Assembly (NCBI GenBank): GCA_903900155.1
Contig: CAIUMD010000047.1
Span: forward strand, 57,113-121,112
Origin: an uncultured Caulobacterales bacterium
GTDB lineage: Bacteria; Pseudomonadota; Alphaproteobacteria; Caulobacterales; Caulobacteraceae
Reading direction: 5' to 3'
Length of the DNA: 64,000 nucleotides
Below the pieces are notes generated by a model that worked only from the letters and a program-made list of their open reading frames with translations, did no database searches and was not told the origin of the DNA. This document shows, piece after piece, positions 41,648-49,228 of the stretch; position 1 is the first letter of the stretch, and every line of letters starts with the position of its first letter. A program made the translations under genes and the position numbers.

Positions 41648-43609
41648 TTGATCTCCTCCGTCCTGATCGCCAACCGAGGCGAGATCGCCCGACGCATCAT
41701 CCGCACCGCCCGCGAGCTGGGCGTGCGGACGATCGCCGTCTATTCGGAAGCCGACGCGAACGCCCCGTTCGTGCTGGAGGCCGACGCGGCGATCCTGATC
41801 GGTCCGGCGCCGGCGAAGGAGAGCTACCTGGATCCCAGGAAGATCCTGGCGGCGGCCAAGCAGATGGGGGCGCAGGCCATCCACCCGGGCTACGGCTTCC
41901 TGTCCGAGAATGCCGACTTCGCCCAGAGCGTGACCGACGCGGGCCTGGTCTGGATCGGCCCGCCGCCCTCGGCGATCCGCGCCATGGGCCTGAAGGACGC
42001 GGCCAAGAAGGTGATGATCGACGCCGGCGTGCCCACCACGCCGGGCTATCTGGGCGACGACCAGTCGGTCGAGCGCCTGACCACCGAGGCCGGCAAGATC
42101 GGCTTCCCGGTGCTGATCAAGGCCGTGGCCGGCGGCGGCGGCAAGGGCATGCGCAAGGTCGACCGCGCGGAGGACTTCGAGGCCGCCCTGGGCTCGTGCC
42201 GCCGCGAGGCCGCCGCCAGCTTCGGCGACGACCGCGTACTTCTGGAGAAGTACGTCACCCGCCCGCGCCACATCGAGGTGCAGGTGTTCGGTGATGCGCA
42301 CGGCAATGTCGTCCACCTGTTCGAGCGCGACTGTTCGCTGCAGCGCCGCCACCAGAAGGTCATCGAGGAGGCGCCGGCCCCCGGCATGGACGAGGCCACT
42401 CGCCAGGCCGTCTGCGCCGCCGCCGTGAAGGCCGCCCAGGCGGTGGGCTATGTCGGGGCCGGCACCGTCGAGTTCATCGCCGACGCCAGCGAAGGCCTGC
42501 GCGCCGACCGCATCTGGTTCATGGAGATGAACACCCGTCTCCAGGTCGAGCACCCGGTTACCGAGATGGTCACCGGCCAGGACCTGGTCGAGTGGCAACT
42601 CCTCGTGGCCTCCGGCGAACCCCTGCCGCTGGAGCAGGACGAGATCACGCTGGACGGCTGGGCCATGGAGGCCCGCCTCTATGCCGAGAACCCGGCCACC
42701 GGCTTCCTGCCGTCGACGGGCAAGCTGAAGCACTTCCGCCTGCCTGAGGGCGATGTCCGCGTTGACAGCGCTGTGGAGGAGGGCGGCGAGGTCACGCCCT
42801 TCTACGACCCGATGATCGCCAAGCTGATCGCCCACGGCGCTGACCGCGAGGACGCCGCCCAGCGGCTGGCGCAGGCCTGCGCCCTGGTCGAGGTGTGGCC
42901 GGTCAAGACCAACGCCGCTTTCCTGGCCAAGTGCGCCAGCCATCCGGACTTCGTCGACGGCGCCGTCGACACCGGCTTCATCGAGGCGCGTCTGGACGAA
43001 CTGGTCGAACGCACCTTCAGCGACGAGCCGGCCATGGCCGCGATCGGCTGGCGGCTGGACAGCTTCCTGGAGGCCGAGGCCCGCCGCGACCCGTGGGAAA
43101 GCGCGCCGTCGAAGCTCTTGGGCTTCCGCATGAACGCCCCGCGCGCGCCGATGCGCCTGCCGATGTCGGCCGACGGCAAGGCCATGCCGTTGCAGGTCGC
43201 CCTGCTGGGCGGCGGTTCCGAGGACTGGTCTTGGGACATCCGCCACGCCGACGGCTCGACCTTCGACGAGGTCACCCGCCTGCCGACCACCTACGGCAAG
43301 GGCCCGATCCAGGTATTCGAGGGCGGCGACGTCGTCGAGTTCGACTTCGCCGCCAAGGTCGGCGGGGCGGGCGAAGGCGCGGCCTCGGACGGTGCGATCC
43401 TGTCGCCGATGCCGGGCAAGATCGTCTCGGTCGCCGTCGCGGCGGGCCAGACGGTCAGCAAGGGCCAGACCCTGCTGACCCTGGAGGCCATGAAGATGGA
43501 ACACGCCCTGGCCGCGCCGTTCGACGGCGTGGTCGCCGAGCTCACGGCTGCCGCCGGCGGCCAGGTCAGCGAGGGCGTGGTGCTGGCTCGGCTGGAAGCC
43601 AGCGCCTAG
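41648..43609 (+). CDS. mccA: Methylcrotonyl-CoA carboxylase, biotin-containing alpha subunit
   Basis: A 653-residue biotin carboxylase/biotin carrier protein that works with MccB to carboxylate 3-methylcrotonyl-CoA. N-lobe SSVLIANRGEIARRIIRTARELG, ATP-grasp KAVAGGGGKGMRKV, catalytic MEMNTRLQVEHPVTEMV, and a biotinyl domain with EAMKMEHALAAPF at the C-terminus. The start is TTG 41648, since no ATG or GTG lies before IANRGE within the conserved N-terminus and AGG lies a few bases upstream. Its stop overlaps the convergent MliC gene in CTAG. Confidence 0.9.
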   Translation: MISSVLIANRGEIARRIIRTARELGVRTIAVYSEADANAPFVLEADAAILIGPAPAKESYLDPRKILAAAKQMGAQAIHPGYGFLSENADFAQSVTDAGLVWIGPPPSAIRAMGLKDAAKKVMIDAGVPTTPGYLGDDQSVERLTTEAGKIGFPVLIKAVAGGGGKGMRKVDRAEDFEAALGSCRREAAASFGDDRVLLEKYVTRPRHIEVQVFGDAHGNVVHLFERDCSLQRRHQKVIEEAPAPGMDEATRQAVCAAAVKAAQAVGYVGAGTVEFIADASEGLRADRIWFMEMNTRLQVEHPVTEMVTGQDLVEWQLLVASGEPLPLEQDEITLDGWAMEARLYAENPATGFLPSTGKLKHFRLPEGDVRVDSAVEEGGEVTPFYDPMIAKLIAHGADREDAAQRLAQACALVEVWPVKTNAAFLAKCASHPDFVDGAVDTGFIEARLDELVERTFSDEPAMAAIGWRLDSFLEAEARRDPWESAPSKLLGFRMNAPRAPMRLPMSADGKAMPLQVALLGGGSEDWSWDIRHADGSTFDEVTRLPTTYGKGPIQVFEGGDVVEFDFAAKVGGAGEGAASDGAILSPMPGKIVSVAVAAGQTVSKGQTLLTLEAMKMEHALAAPFDGVVAELTAAAGGQVSEGVVLARLEASA

Positions 43610-43926
43610 CGGGCCTTGCAGGTCATCGGAACCATCCGGCCCACGGTGTAGGTGACCTCATCGCCCTTGCCCCGGATCGAGTGGGTGGGCGTCTCGTACC
43701 AGACGCCGGACGCCGCCGGCTTCTGCGGCAGCACGACCGCCGCGCCGCCGTCCGAGCCGATGATGCTGGCCGTGCCCTCACCATAGACCACGGTCAGGTC
43801 CGGACCCCGATCGCAGCCGTAGGTGACCCGCCGCGTCTCGGCCGGGGGGGCGGCCTTTGGCGGCGCATCGGTCTCGCAGCCGGCGAGCAGCACTGTCGCC
43901 AGCGCCAGGATGATCGTCTTGCTCAT
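43606..43926 (-). CDS. MliC-type lysozyme inhibitor lipoprotein
   Basis: A 106-residue lipoprotein with lipobox LLAGC (C17). The mature part has VTYGCDRGPDLTVVYGEG, a GAAVVLPQKPAASGVWYET segment, GKGDEVTYTVGR and a final Cys (PMTCKAR). This matches MliC/PliC inhibitors of c-type lysozyme, where the SGxxY loop plugs the active site and two Cys form a disulfide. It is expected in the outer-membrane inner leaflet or periplasm. The crystallin-like gene lies 8 bp upstream on the same strand, so the pair is probably one transcript. Confidence 0.82.
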   Translation of the reverse strand: MSKTIILALATVLLAGCETDAPPKAAPPAETRRVTYGCDRGPDLTVVYGEGTASIIGSDGGAAVVLPQKPAASGVWYETPTHSIRGKGDEVTYTVGRMVPMTCKAR

Positions 43927-43934
43927 CGGGTCTC

Positions 43935-44489
43935 CTATCGCGTCCGTGTGCACAGGACGTCGGCCAGGTAGGCGCGGCCGCCCACCGTTTCCTGGCGCTC
44001 GTACGACGAGGCCGTCCAGCCGCGTCCCTGGCAGAAGCGATCGGCCGCCTCGGCGCCGCACGCCGCCGTCGCTGGACGACAGGTGAAGACCCGGCCGCCG
44101 CGATCGCTGGGTTGCGGGAAGAACTCGGCGCTCATGCCGCGCAGGGACGGGTTGGCGCCCGGCGGCCCCGGCGGGGCCGGGCCTTGGCGAGCGGGGCGGG
44201 CCGAGTTGACCGTCCAGGCGATATTGCCCTGGTCCTTGTCGACGACCTGGCAGCGGCCCTGATAGCGCGCGCCGGTGCAGATCTCCCAAGGCCCGCCGCG
44301 ACCGAGGCGGGCGCTGCGGATGGTGAATGGGATACGGGCGTTCTCCCGAGGGCCGTTCACCGTGAACGACTGACCCCGGAAGGCGATCTGACTGTAGAAG
44401 GTGATTTCACCAGGACCCTGGGCGACGGTCGGCGCCGGCAGGAGCAGGGGCGTAAGGGCGAGCCAGGCCAGAGACTTGAGGCGAGCCAT
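43935..44489 (-). CDS. Secreted beta/gamma-crystallin-like protein
   Basis: A 184-residue exported protein with a signal peptide ending near TVAQG. The central domain has crystallin Greek-key features (EITFYSQIAFRGQSFTVNGPRENARIPFTIRSARLGRGGPWEICTGARYQGRCQVVDKDQ), with the paired Y/F-G-S pattern. A Pro-rich hinge and a C-terminal Cys-rich domain (VFTCRPATAACGAEAADRFCQGRGW) follow. Bacterial beta/gamma-crystallins bind calcium in D/N-x-x-S/T-S sites, which are not obvious here. ATG 44489 follows AGGAGATGATC. Confidence 0.78.
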   Translation of the reverse strand: MARLKSLAWLALTPLLLPAPTVAQGPGEITFYSQIAFRGQSFTVNGPRENARIPFTIRSARLGRGGPWEICTGARYQGRCQVVDKDQGNIAWTVNSARPARQGPAPPGPPGANPSLRGMSAEFFPQPSDRGGRVFTCRPATAACGAEAADRFCQGRGWTASSYERQETVGGRAYLADVLCTRTR

Positions 44490-44720
44490 GATCATCTCCT
44501 GTGAGGGGTGACGACGATCTGGATTCAAGCTGCTTAGATCTGGCTCGGAGCATAGTCCTTTTGTGGCGTGCTCACCACCGCGTCAGGCTCCTCGTTAGCC
44601 CTACGCCGGCGTTCACCAATTTTGGAAATGATTAACCGCAAACCTTGGCCGTTCCTTAGGGCTTAGGCGCGATAACCATCCTCACAAGTTTGGTTCGGTT
44701 CCAGAAGGAATTAGGTGGGT

Positions 44721-45032
44721 ATGAAACTCTCGATCGCTTTCGCCGCGGGTATCGCTGGCAGCTTCTTCGTCGCTCAGGCCGCTTCGGCCGCCGGCGGTTT
44801 CGAAGACCAGATGGGCCGCTGCCTGCAGCAGTTCGCCAACACCCGTGACGCCGCTCAGGTGATGCTGGAATGCAATGCCGCCGACGGCAAGCTGTCGGAC
44901 TGCAAGGTCGTCGACAACAGCGCCGGCGGTAAGGGTTTCGACAAGGCCGCCATGTGCATCGCCGAGAAGCTGCCGATGGGCGCCAAGACCGGTTCGGTGA
45001 AGGTTCCCTTCCGCTTCCCGGGCGGCGCGTAA
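44721..45032 (+). CDS. Secreted TonB-C-terminal-like protein
   Basis: A 103-residue exported protein with signal peptide ending at about residue 23. The mature part reads AAQVMLECNAADGKLSDCKVVDNSAGGKGFDKAAMCIAEKLPMGAKTGSVKVPFRFP, the beta-alpha-beta pattern of a TonB C-terminal domain with internal cysteines. No TonB transmembrane anchor is present, so it is likely a periplasmic stand-alone domain. Start ATG 44721 after AGAAGGAATTAGG; GTG 44715 is possible. A clean terminator follows. Confidence 0.78.
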   Translation: MKLSIAFAAGIAGSFFVAQAASAAGGFEDQMGRCLQQFANTRDAAQVMLECNAADGKLSDCKVVDNSAGGKGFDKAAMCIAEKLPMGAKTGSVKVPFRFPGGA

Positions 45033-45059
45033 GCTTTTACGCTTAGCGTCACTCTCAAG

Positions 45060-45089
45060 GCCCCCGCTGGTTCGCTGGCGGGGGCTTTT
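45060..45089 (+). terminator. Intrinsic terminator after the TonB-like gene
   Basis: GCCCCCGC (45060-45067) pairs with GCGGGGGC (45078-45085), loop TGGTTCGCTG, followed by TTTTG. It separates the plus-strand gene from the convergent exonuclease. Confidence 0.88.
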
Positions 45090-45095
45090 GCGTTT

Positions 45096-45845
45096 CTAGA
45101 TCAGGGTCCGTTGCGCCGGTTCGGCCGGGGCGGGCTCCGGCGTCCCGCCCCGCCGGCGCAGTTCGGTCTCGGCGCTGAAGCGCAGGGCCGCGTCGCGGTC
45201 GCGGGCGAAGGCGCGCAGGGCCTCGTCGTCCAGGCGTCGCCACGGCTTGCCCCGGTCCGGACCGGTGGGCACGCGCGGCAGCAGGCCGGGCTCGACGCTC
45301 CAGGCCAGCAACTGCTCCAGCGAAGTCTCGTTCAGCAGGTCGCGCAGGTGATGGGCCGTGACATAGGCGTCGGGCAGGGCGCGGTGGGCCGGCAGGCCAA
45401 GCTCATGGACCAGGCCTTCGGGCATGCGCTGGTAGCGTAGCATCTGGTTGGAGAAGCTCGTGAGGTGCGGCCACAGGCGCAGGGCGCATTTCCAGGTGCA
45501 GATCCAGGCCGCGCCGCCGGTGTGCCGGGGCGTGCAGTAGCGCTGCTCGAAGGCCGCGCGGTGGGCGGCCAGGGCCAGGACGCCGCCTTCGGGCTTCAGC
45601 ACGCCGGGCGCGACCTCCCGCCAGAACGGTGCGCCGGCGACCTCGCTGTCGAGGATATGGTGCACGGCCATGGTGTCGGCCGGGATCGGATGGCCCGGAT
45701 TGACCAGCCGCGCGCCGCGCGCGTCATCGAGCCGCCAGCGACCATCGACATCCTGGACGACATCCTGCCAGCCGATCTCGCAGACGTCGTTGGGGCCGGA
45801 GCCTGCGGTCTCGAGGTCGATGACGCGGACGCGGGGAGGAGACAT
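45096..45845 (-). CDS. DnaQ-like 3'-5' exonuclease
   Basis: A 249-residue DEDDh-type exonuclease. Motif I is VIDLETAG (D10, E12), followed by DVCEIGWQDVV; motif II lies in ALAAHRAAFEQRYC; motif III is AHRALPDAYVTAHHLRDLL, with H and D as the final ligands. The protein ends in a Pro/Ala-rich tail. It could be an accessory proofreading or RNA-trimming enzyme; it is shorter and more diverged than the replicative epsilon subunit. Its promoter overlaps the structured 45857-45943 segment. Confidence 0.85.
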   Translation of the reverse strand: MSPPRVRVIDLETAGSGPNDVCEIGWQDVVQDVDGRWRLDDARGARLVNPGHPIPADTMAVHHILDSEVAGAPFWREVAPGVLKPEGGVLALAAHRAAFEQRYCTPRHTGGAAWICTWKCALRLWPHLTSFSNQMLRYQRMPEGLVHELGLPAHRALPDAYVTAHHLRDLLNETSLEQLLAWSVEPGLLPRVPTGPDRGKPWRRLDDEALRAFARDRDAALRFSAETELRRRGGTPEPAPAEPAQRTLI

Positions 45846-45856
45846 GGAAGGATAAT

Positions 45857-45943
45857 GGGGCCGGATCGTCCGCGATCCAACTTATCGCCCCAAAACAGAA
45901 CCGCCGCTGCGGACGGCCCCCCACAAGGCGTCCGTAACGGCGG
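45857..45943. other. Strongly structured non-coding segment
   Basis: Between the exonuclease and the DUF1489 gene lie two consecutive nested hairpins. The first is GGGGC (45857-45861) / GCCCC (45887-45891), enclosing GGATCG/CGATCC with loop TCCG. The second is CCGCCG (45901-45906) / CGGCGG (45938-45943), enclosing CGGACG (45910-45915) / CGTCCG (45929-45934). More GC-rich pairing continues to about 45990. It may be a small RNA, a leader structure or a repeat; I cannot assign a family. Confidence 0.4.
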
Positions 45944-46097
45944 TGTCGGGCTCTGAGGCCCCCCTCGCGCCCCCACAGAAACGCGATGGACTAAGGGATA
46001 ACGCTGTCATGCGGGTCGTCGACGGATTTCACCCATTGAGCGAACGTTGCGTATCAGCGCCTGTTGCCTTGCCGGGCCGGCGCGCTATCTACCGCCC

Positions 46098-46499
46098 ATG
46101 GCGTTGCACATCATCAAGCTGGTCGTCGGCTGCGAAACGATCGACGATCTCCTGGCCTGGCACAAGGACAAGAGCCAACCCTGGGTCATGCACACCCGCA
46201 TGACGCCCAAGCGGATCGACGAGGTCCTGGACGGCGGCTCGCTGTACCGCGTTTTCAAGGGTCAGATCCTGTGCCGCCAGACGATCCTGGCCATCGACAC
46301 GATCGGCGAGGGCGCGGCTTCGCGCTGCGAGGTGACGGTGGATCCGCCGATCGTCCGCGTCGCGCCCCAGCCGCGCCGGGCTTTCCAGGGCTGGCGCTAC
46401 CTCAAGCCCGAGGACGCGCCGCCGGACCTGACGCAGAGCGAAGCCGCCGACCTGCCGCCGGATCTGGCGCGGCAGCTACGCGAATTGGGCGCCTGGTAG
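46098..46499 (+). CDS. DUF1489 family protein
   Basis: A 133-residue cytosolic protein fitting DUF1489: HIIKLVVGCETIDDLLAWH at the start, HTRMTPKRIDEVLDGGSLYRVFKGQILCRQTILAIDTIG in the middle, and AFQGWRYLKPEDAPPDL near the end. The family is restricted mainly to alphaproteobacteria and is uncharacterised. ATG 46098 is chosen as the start of the conserved region. A -10-like GATAAC occurs around 46000 after the structured segment. Confidence 0.85.
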   Translation: MALHIIKLVVGCETIDDLLAWHKDKSQPWVMHTRMTPKRIDEVLDGGSLYRVFKGQILCRQTILAIDTIGEGAASRCEVTVDPPIVRVAPQPRRAFQGWRYLKPEDAPPDLTQSEAADLPPDLARQLRELGAW

Positions 46500-46573
46500 A
46501 AAACTTTCAGGCGAATAATTAGGATTTCCGCAACCGAAGCGGGTGTCATCTTGCCGCAGGGGACTGTGGAGGG

Positions 46574-46666
46574 ATGACGATGAAGGCCAGTTTTGCCGCC
46601 TTGGGCGTGGGGATGTTGTTCATAGGCCTGATCGCCGGCCTGCTCATAGCCCTCAGGCCGATCTGA
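46574..46666 (+). CDS. Tiny membrane peptide (30 residues)
   Basis: ATG 46574 follows GTGGAGGG and opens a 30-residue ORF with a short basic start (MTMKASF) and one hydrophobic helix ending in LLIALRPI. It ends 16 bp before the convergent panC stop. The ribosome site and membrane-helix composition make it plausible; nothing identifies its role. Confidence 0.45.
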   Translation: MTMKASFAALGVGMLFIGLIAGLLIALRPI

Positions 46667-46681
46667 TTGGGGCCGATCTAA

Positions 46682-47539
46682 CTACGCGACGGCCATGTTG
46701 TCGATCAGCCGCGTCTTGCCCAGCCATGCGGCGACCAGGATGCGGCCTTCGGCGCCCTCGATCGGGCCGGGACCCAGGCGCGACAGGTCGCTGGCTTCGC
46801 GCACTTCCACATAGTCGACCTGACCAAAGCCGGCCGCCTTCAGGGCGGCTGTCGCCGTTTGCTCGGCCTCGTCGATGCGACCGCCGGCGGCCACTTCCGC
46901 GACGGCGGCTTTGAGCGCCGCGGGCAGGGCCACGGCCGCGGCGCGTTCTTCGGCCGACAGGTAGGCGTTGCGCGAGGACAGGGCCAAGCCGTCCTCGGCC
47001 CGGGCGGTCGGGGCGCCGATGATCTCGATGGGGATGTCCAGGTCGCGGGCCATGCGCTTGACCACCTGTAGCTGCTGATAGTCCTTCTCGCCGAACACGG
47101 CGACGTCGGCCTGGCTCTGGATGAACAGCTTGGCCACCACGGTCGCCACGCCGCCGAAGAACTGCGGCCGGGCCGCGCCTTCCAGCGGTTCGGAAACGCC
47201 CGAGACGCTGATCGCCGTGGCGAAGCCGGGGGCGTACATCTCCGCGCCATTGGGGGCGAACAGCAGGTCGCAGCCGACGCTGGCCAGCTTCTCGACATCG
47301 ATCGCCTCGCCGCGCGGATAGGCGTCGAAGTCTTCGTGCGGGGCGAACTGCTTGGGATTGACGAAGATCGTGGCGACCACCCGGTCGGCGCTCTGCTGGG
47401 CGATCTTGATCAGGGACAGGTGGCCTTCGTGCAGGGCGCCCATGGTCGGAACCAACGCCACGCGCTGGCCGGCGGCCTTCCAGGCGCGCACATGCTCGCG
47501 CATCTCGGCGACGGTGCGGACGATGGTCGGGCTGCTCAT
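46682..47539 (-). CDS. panC: Pantothenate synthetase
   Basis: A 285-residue enzyme condensing pantoate and beta-alanine with ATP to form pantothenate, the vitamin B5 precursor of CoA. Motifs: HEGHLSLI (HIGH-like), the NPKQFAPHEDFDAYPR loop, VFGEKDYQQLQVVKRMARDL and SSRNAYLSAEER. The gene is divergent from mipZ; this panC-mipZ adjacency is also known in Caulobacter. Confidence 0.95.
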   Translation of the reverse strand: MSSPTIVRTVAEMREHVRAWKAAGQRVALVPTMGALHEGHLSLIKIAQQSADRVVATIFVNPKQFAPHEDFDAYPRGEAIDVEKLASVGCDLLFAPNGAEMYAPGFATAISVSGVSEPLEGAARPQFFGGVATVVAKLFIQSQADVAVFGEKDYQQLQVVKRMARDLDIPIEIIGAPTARAEDGLALSSRNAYLSAEERAAAVALPAALKAAVAEVAAGGRIDEAEQTATAALKAAGFGQVDYVEVREASDLSRLGPGPIEGAEGRILVAAWLGKTRLIDNMAVA

Positions 47540-47710
47540 TGATACGGCTCCACGGGGACAGGCCCGGCTTATGGCCTCGCGGTTCCGGAAGGTCCACCAT
47601 CCCTTGCGGGAAGATGCAACCAGGGGTGCGACAATTATGCCTGTGGATTGAAGCGGTTGACCGGATGGGGTGCTGGTAACATCGTGTTAACCTTCAGTCC
47701 AAGGCCGTGC

Positions 47711-47715
47711 GAGTC
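47711..47715 (+). promoter_or_regulatory. GANTC site in the mipZ leader
   Basis: GAGTC, a CcrM methylation target, lies 22 bp upstream of the mipZ ATG. In Caulobacter, mipZ expression depends on GcrA and CcrM methylation of such sites, so this is the likely control element. The 5-mer alone is weak evidence. Confidence 0.5.
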
Positions 47716-47737
47716 GCGGCGCATCAAGGATCGAACC

Positions 47738-48574
47738 ATGGCCGAAACGCGCGTCATCGTCGTCGGCAACGAAAAGGGCGGGGCCGGCAAGTCGACCATC
47801 GCCGTGCACCTCGTCACCGCTCTGCTCTATGGCGGCGCCAAGGTCGCCGTGCTCGACCTGGACCTGCGCCAGCGCACGTCGGGCCGCTTCTTCGAGAACC
47901 GCGTCGCCTGGACGGCCAGCAAGAAGCTGGACCTGCCCATGCCGCTGTCGCTGACCCTCAGCGACAACGACATCGCCCTGGCCGACAAGTCGGAAGAGGA
48001 GCAAGTGGCGGGCTTCGAGGCCGCCTTCGCCAAGGGCCTGGCCGAGTGCGACTTCGTGCTGATCGACACCCCCGGCGGCGACAGCGCCATCACCCGCCTG
48101 GCCCACGGCCGCGCGGACCTGGTGGTCACGCCGATGAACGACAGCTTCGTCGACTTCGACATGCTGGGCGCCGTCGATCCGGTGACCCTGGAGCTGACCA
48201 AGCCCAGCCTGTACTCGCTGACCGTCTGGGAAGGCCGCAAGCAGCGCGCCCTGTCGGGCCAGCGCCAGGCTATGGACTGGGTGGTGCTGCGCAACCGCCT
48301 GGCCACCACCGAGGCCCGGAACCGCAAGCGCCTGGAGGACCGTTTGACGGCCCTGGCCAAGCGCGTCGGCTTCCGCATCGGCCCTGGCCTGCGCGACCGC
48401 GTCATCTATCGCGAGCTGTTCCCGTTCGGCCTGACCATCGCCGACCTGTCGCCGCAGGTGCGTCCGGTGCCGGTGTCGCTGCAGCATCTGGCCGCGCGCC
48501 AGGAACTGCGCGCCCTGATGCACAGCCTGGGCCTGTCGGCCTATTCGGGCGAGACGCTTCTGGCGGCGCAGTAG
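47738..48574 (+). CDS. mipZ: MipZ, division-plane positioning ATPase
   Basis: A 278-residue ParA/MinD-type ATPase that binds the ParB-origin complex, forms a bipolar gradient and blocks FtsZ assembly away from midcell. Deviant Walker A is NEKGGAGKST (K13 and K19), with D40 and D42 in AVLDLDLRQRT and switch II DTPGGDSAITRLAH. These positions match the residues K13 and D42 studied in Caulobacter MipZ. Its length and neighbourhood (divergent from panC, followed by a terminator) agree. Confidence 0.94.
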   Translation: MAETRVIVVGNEKGGAGKSTIAVHLVTALLYGGAKVAVLDLDLRQRTSGRFFENRVAWTASKKLDLPMPLSLTLSDNDIALADKSEEEQVAGFEAAFAKGLAECDFVLIDTPGGDSAITRLAHGRADLVVTPMNDSFVDFDMLGAVDPVTLELTKPSLYSLTVWEGRKQRALSGQRQAMDWVVLRNRLATTEARNRKRLEDRLTALAKRVGFRIGPGLRDRVIYRELFPFGLTIADLSPQVRPVPVSLQHLAARQELRALMHSLGLSAYSGETLLAAQ

Positions 48575-48597
48575 TCTGCGAGCTACATGATTGAGAG

Positions 48598-48630
48598 CGG
48601 GCGGCGAGGGCGACCTTGCCGCCCGTTTTC
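48598..48630 (+). terminator. Intrinsic terminator after mipZ
   Basis: CGGGCGGC (48598-48605) pairs with GCCGCCCG (48618-48625), followed by TTTTCG. It lies 24 bp after the mipZ stop. Confidence 0.85.
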
Positions 48631-48644
48631 GTTTCGGAGTTGCG

Positions 48645-49079
48645 ATGCTGTACCTGCTGCTGGGCGCGGCCATCCTCGTCTTCCTGCTCTGGCCCAAGGG
48701 CCGGTCGTTCCTGAACGGCGACGGCTGGCGGGTGGGGGCGGGCGCGGCCTCGATCGCCGCCTTCGCCGGGGCGGCCTACGCCACGATCCGCGGCGCGTGG
48801 GGCACGGGCGTCGTGCTGGGCGTCATCGGCCTGTGGAGCGTCACCGAGGCCCGCCGCCGGCCGGTCATCCGCCGCCAGATGGTCCAGCCGCCGAAACCCG
48901 AGCTTAGCCTGTCCGAAGCCCGCGCCATCCTGGGCGTCGGCCCGGAGGCGACGTTGGCCGAGGTCAAGGCGGCCTATACCCGCCTGATCCAGATGGCTCA
49001 CCCGGACAAGGGCGGCACCGAAGGCCTGGCCGCCCAGCTGAATGCCGCGCGGGATCGTTTGATCAAGCGCCGCAGCTGA
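48645..49079 (+). CDS. Membrane-anchored J-domain protein
   Basis: A 144-residue protein with two N-terminal hydrophobic helices (residues about 2-16 and 35-62) and a C-terminal J-domain (SLSEARAILGVGPEATLAEVKAAYTRLIQMAHPDKGGTEG, HPD at 119-121). It would recruit DnaK to the inner membrane, like TIM14/Pam18 or DjlC-type proteins. It is separated from mipZ by a terminator, so it has its own promoter. Confidence 0.87.
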   Translation: MLYLLLGAAILVFLLWPKGRSFLNGDGWRVGAGAASIAAFAGAAYATIRGAWGTGVVLGVIGLWSVTEARRRPVIRRQMVQPPKPELSLSEARAILGVGPEATLAEVKAAYTRLIQMAHPDKGGTEGLAAQLNAARDRLIKRRS

Positions 49080-49094
49080 GCTAGGAGAGGGGCC

Positions 49095-49154
49095 ATGATC
49101 AACCGCGAACGCTTCTGGCGCCGCCGTTCCTCGGGCCCGACCTGCTCGGTATGA
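49095..49154 (+). CDS. Possible 19-residue basic peptide
   Basis: ATG 49095 follows AGGAGAGGGGCC. The peptide begins MINRERFWRRRSS and contains five Arg in a short run; it ends just before two hairpins. Only the ribosome site supports it, so it could equally be chance. Confidence 0.25.
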   Translation: MINRERFWRRRSSGPTCSV

Positions 49155-49195
49155 CGCTCTGACCTTGGTTCAGAGCGAGCCACGACGCGTGGCTC
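49155..49195 (+). terminator. Two adjacent hairpins after the J-domain gene
   Basis: CGCTCTGA (49155-49162) pairs with TCAGAGCG (49170-49177), and GAGCCACG (49177-49184) with CGTGGCTC (49188-49195), loop ACG. There is no T-run, but two perfect stems in a row before the aminotransferase suggest a transcription boundary. Confidence 0.55.
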
Positions 49196-49228
49196 AAGAC
49201 GTCATCTAGTTCGGACTTTGATCACCCC

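Noticed and set aside
45857..46040. 6S RNA or a known riboswitch
   Set aside because: The hairpins do not show the long open central bubble of 6S RNA or any known aptamer core I can recognise, so only an unassigned structure is reported.
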